This document shows positions 61,036 to 64,000 of a stretch of 64,000 nucleotides of DNA, in pieces. The translations under genes and the position numbers were made by a program. The notes below the pieces were generated by a model that searched no databases, was not told the origin of the DNA, and worked only from the letters and a program-made list of their open reading frames with translations. The stretch's first letter is position 1, and each line of letters begins with the position of its first letter. The DNA comes from an uncultured Clostridia bacterium. Lineage in GTDB: Bacteria; Bacillota; Clostridia; Christensenellales; Borkfalkiaceae. The stretch spans positions 1 through 64,000 of the forward strand of contig CALVZS010000003.1 of assembly GCA_944372575.1 (NCBI GenBank), written 5' to 3'.

Positions 61036-62034
61036 TCAGCCGAGCGCAGCGGAGACTTCCTTTACATAGGAATTGTCCACAAGCGCGTCAAAGTCTGCGC
61101 GGCGGTCGAGTTCGCCCGCGCTCTCGATGATGTCCTGCAGGCGTTCAAAGCTCTCCTTCGTCATCGCCATGTCGCTCACCCAGGCGTCGATGGCGCGGTA
61201 GCTCGTGACGCTCGTTGCCAGAGACGCGGCGGAGGTGGAGGGGAAGTGGGAGACGAGGTGCTCCGCAATGACGGTTGCATCTTCCGTCATGGCATATTGC
61301 ACGCCTTTGAGCAGCGCCCGAAGAAAGCCCTTCGCCGTCTCCTCGTTCTCGTCGAGCCAGGAACGCTTTGCAATGTAGCTCGTGTAGGGGACTTCGCCGC
61401 CCGCCTCGCCGACGGCTGCCACGATGTATCCCTTGCCCGCTGCCTGATATTCGGAGGCGGTCGGCTCGAACATCGTGCAGTAGTCGGCGGTTCCCGCCTC
61501 GAACGCGCCCGTCATCAGGTTGAAGGCGACGTCGAAGTTGAGGTTGATGTCCGCGTCGGTAAAGCCGTGTTCGCGCAGGACGTATTCAAAGGTCATGGCG
61601 GGAACGCCGCCCTTTCTGCCCGCCAGGATCTCCTTTCCCTTGAGATCCTCCCACTGAAAGTCGGGCTCCTCCACGCGGGAAACGAGGAAGGAGCCGTCCC
61701 GCTTGGTGAGCTGCCCGAAGACGGTCGGCACGTCCTGCGAGCCGCCGAGCAGCACATAGATGGCCGCCTCGGGGCCGCAGAACCCGATGTCGGCATCGCC
61801 TGAGAGGACGGCCGCCATCACGGCATCCGCGCCGCCGCCGTTGGTGAGTTCGATGCGGATGCCCTCCTCTTCAAAATAGCCGAGGGAGTCGGCAAGGTAC
61901 ATGGGGGCGTAGAAGACGGAATGCGTCACTTCGTTGACTTTTAAAGTCGTCATGCCGTCGTCTGCTTTGCCGCAGGCGGAGAGGGGAAGGAGGGCGAAGA
62001 CCGCCGCTCCCAAAGTTGCCAGGATTTTTTTCAT
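61036..62034 (-). CDS. ABC transporter substrate-binding lipoprotein (SsuA/THI5-like)
   Basis: A 332-residue lipoprotein. The start at 62034 follows ACGGAGCGG, and the signal peptide ends in the lipobox LPLSAC (Cys21). The first lobe of an NMT1/THI5-like fold follows (TTLKVNEVTHSVFYAPMYLADSLGYFEEEG at about 30-58, as adjacent pieces), then GDADIGFCGPEAAIYVLLGG, typical of a clostridial subgroup whose ligand is not established. The Cys-rich pyrimidine-binding motif of fungal THI5 is absent. No TPP or other riboswitch was seen upstream, so thiamine precursors are not favoured by control. Confidence 0.88.
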   Translation of the reverse strand: MKKILATLGAAVFALLPLSACGKADDGMTTLKVNEVTHSVFYAPMYLADSLGYFEEEGIRIELTNGGGADAVMAAVLSGDADIGFCGPEAAIYVLLGGSQDVPTVFGQLTKRDGSFLVSRVEEPDFQWEDLKGKEILAGRKGGVPAMTFEYVLREHGFTDADINLNFDVAFNLMTGAFEAGTADYCTMFEPTASEYQAAGKGYIVAAVGEAGGEVPYTSYIAKRSWLDENEETAKGFLRALLKGVQYAMTEDATVIAEHLVSHFPSTSAASLATSVTSYRAIDAWVSDMAMTKESFERLQDIIESAGELDRRADFDALVDNSYVKEVSAALG

Positions 62035-62065
62035 AGTCCGCTCCGTAAAAATATGAGAATAATAT

Positions 62066-62095
62066 ATTGTATGTCCGCGGCGGAATAATTGACAA
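62066..62095 (-). promoter_or_regulatory. Promoter of the ABC importer genes
   Basis: On the minus strand TTGTCA (62095-62090), 18-nt spacer, TACAAT (62071-62066). Its -35 box is the complement of the valS -35 box (62089-62094), so the two divergent promoters share this hexamer. Confidence 0.65.
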
Positions 62096-62117
62096 CGGGT
62101 TGAAAATGTTTTATAAT
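62089..62117 (+). promoter_or_regulatory. Consensus promoter of valS
   Basis: Perfect TTGACA (62089-62094), 17-nt spacer, perfect TATAAT (62112-62117). The leader runs from about 62124 to 62193 and contains a 6-bp hairpin GGCGCA-GTT-TGCGCC (62131-62145) followed by GTTTTG, too short for a T-box. Confidence 0.92.
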
Positions 62118-62193
62118 ATCCAACAAGAATGGCGCAGTTTGCGCCGTTTTGCCGACAATGCAGGGCAGACAATATAGACAGGAAAAGACCGAC

Positions 62194-64000
<1,807 letters not shown>

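Noticed and set aside
62035..62090. TPP riboswitch upstream of the THI5-like binding protein gene
   Set aside because: No conserved CTGAGA or ACCTGA-type elements are seen in the short upstream region.
62118..62193. T-box riboswitch in the valS leader
   Set aside because: The leader is only about 70 nt with one 6-bp hairpin; the T-box bulge and specifier stem cannot fit.

Overview
The window reads as a moderately GC-rich Bacillota (Clostridia-like) chromosome. The support is the gene order secG-rnr-smpB, the sporulation-type genes yabP-yabQ next to divIC, many TTGACA-N17-TATAAT promoters, and several large lipoproteins built from Listeria-Bacteroides (Flg_new/InlB B-repeat) and BspA-type leucine-rich repeats. 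An uncultured gut clostridial lineage such as Christensenellales is a guess from style only. No rRNA, tRNA, CRISPR array, phage or insertion sequence was seen.

Region 1 (1-17.1 kb): the 3' part of a giant BspA-like LRR surface protein, then a tightly packed operon of a membrane protein, a MoxR AAA+ ATPase, a DUF58 protein, two VWA membrane proteins and an FN3-LRR-Flg_new lipoprotein. The layout suggests that a MoxR/VWA chaperone-like module serves extracytoplasmic repeat proteins. Region 2 (17.2-18.6 kb, minus): rarA. Region 3 (18.7-31.4 kb): three very large lipoproteins made of Flg_new repeats, a beta-helix-like part, LRRs and unassigned beta-rich modules, including a module shared by two of them.

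Region 4 (31.4-36.6 kb, minus): secG, rnr, smpB, metY, metA, joining tmRNA/RNA decay genes with methionine synthesis. MetA has Glu111, which predicts use of acetyl-CoA and fits the adjacent O-acetylhomoserine sulfhydrylase. Region 5 (36.8-43.2 kb, plus): aroK, a PanE-like reductase, gltX, thyA, folA, then typA. Region 6 (43.3-45.8 kb): yabP, yabQ, divIC, a Ppx/GppA phosphatase and an M50-like membrane protease. Region 7 (46-49.4 kb): an XRE regulator (minus), a low-molecular-weight phosphatase, a GH127-type glycosidase broken by a deletion, and a DtxR-family repressor.

Region 8 (49.5-56.5 kb): aroA (minus), a YgjP-like metallopeptidase, tyrA, then a ywiB-MBL-rho-ROK-hypothetical operon. Region 9 (56.5-64 kb): a PadR/coiled-coil/membrane fusion (minus), a YkvI-like transporter (plus) that runs 264 bp into a convergent ABC permease, an ABC importer for an unknown small molecule (minus), and valS, cut by the window end.

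The strongest unifying signal is in promoter architecture. Four genes (aroK, the XRE regulator, aroA, the ygjP-like gene) have TATAAT exactly 6 nt before the ATG, with a -35 box 17 nt further upstream and no room for a Shine-Dalgarno site, so leaderless transcripts are predicted. A second signal is a recurring TATGTC-N-GACATA palindrome in three intergenic gaps, two of them next to tyrA and the YkvI-like transporter gene.
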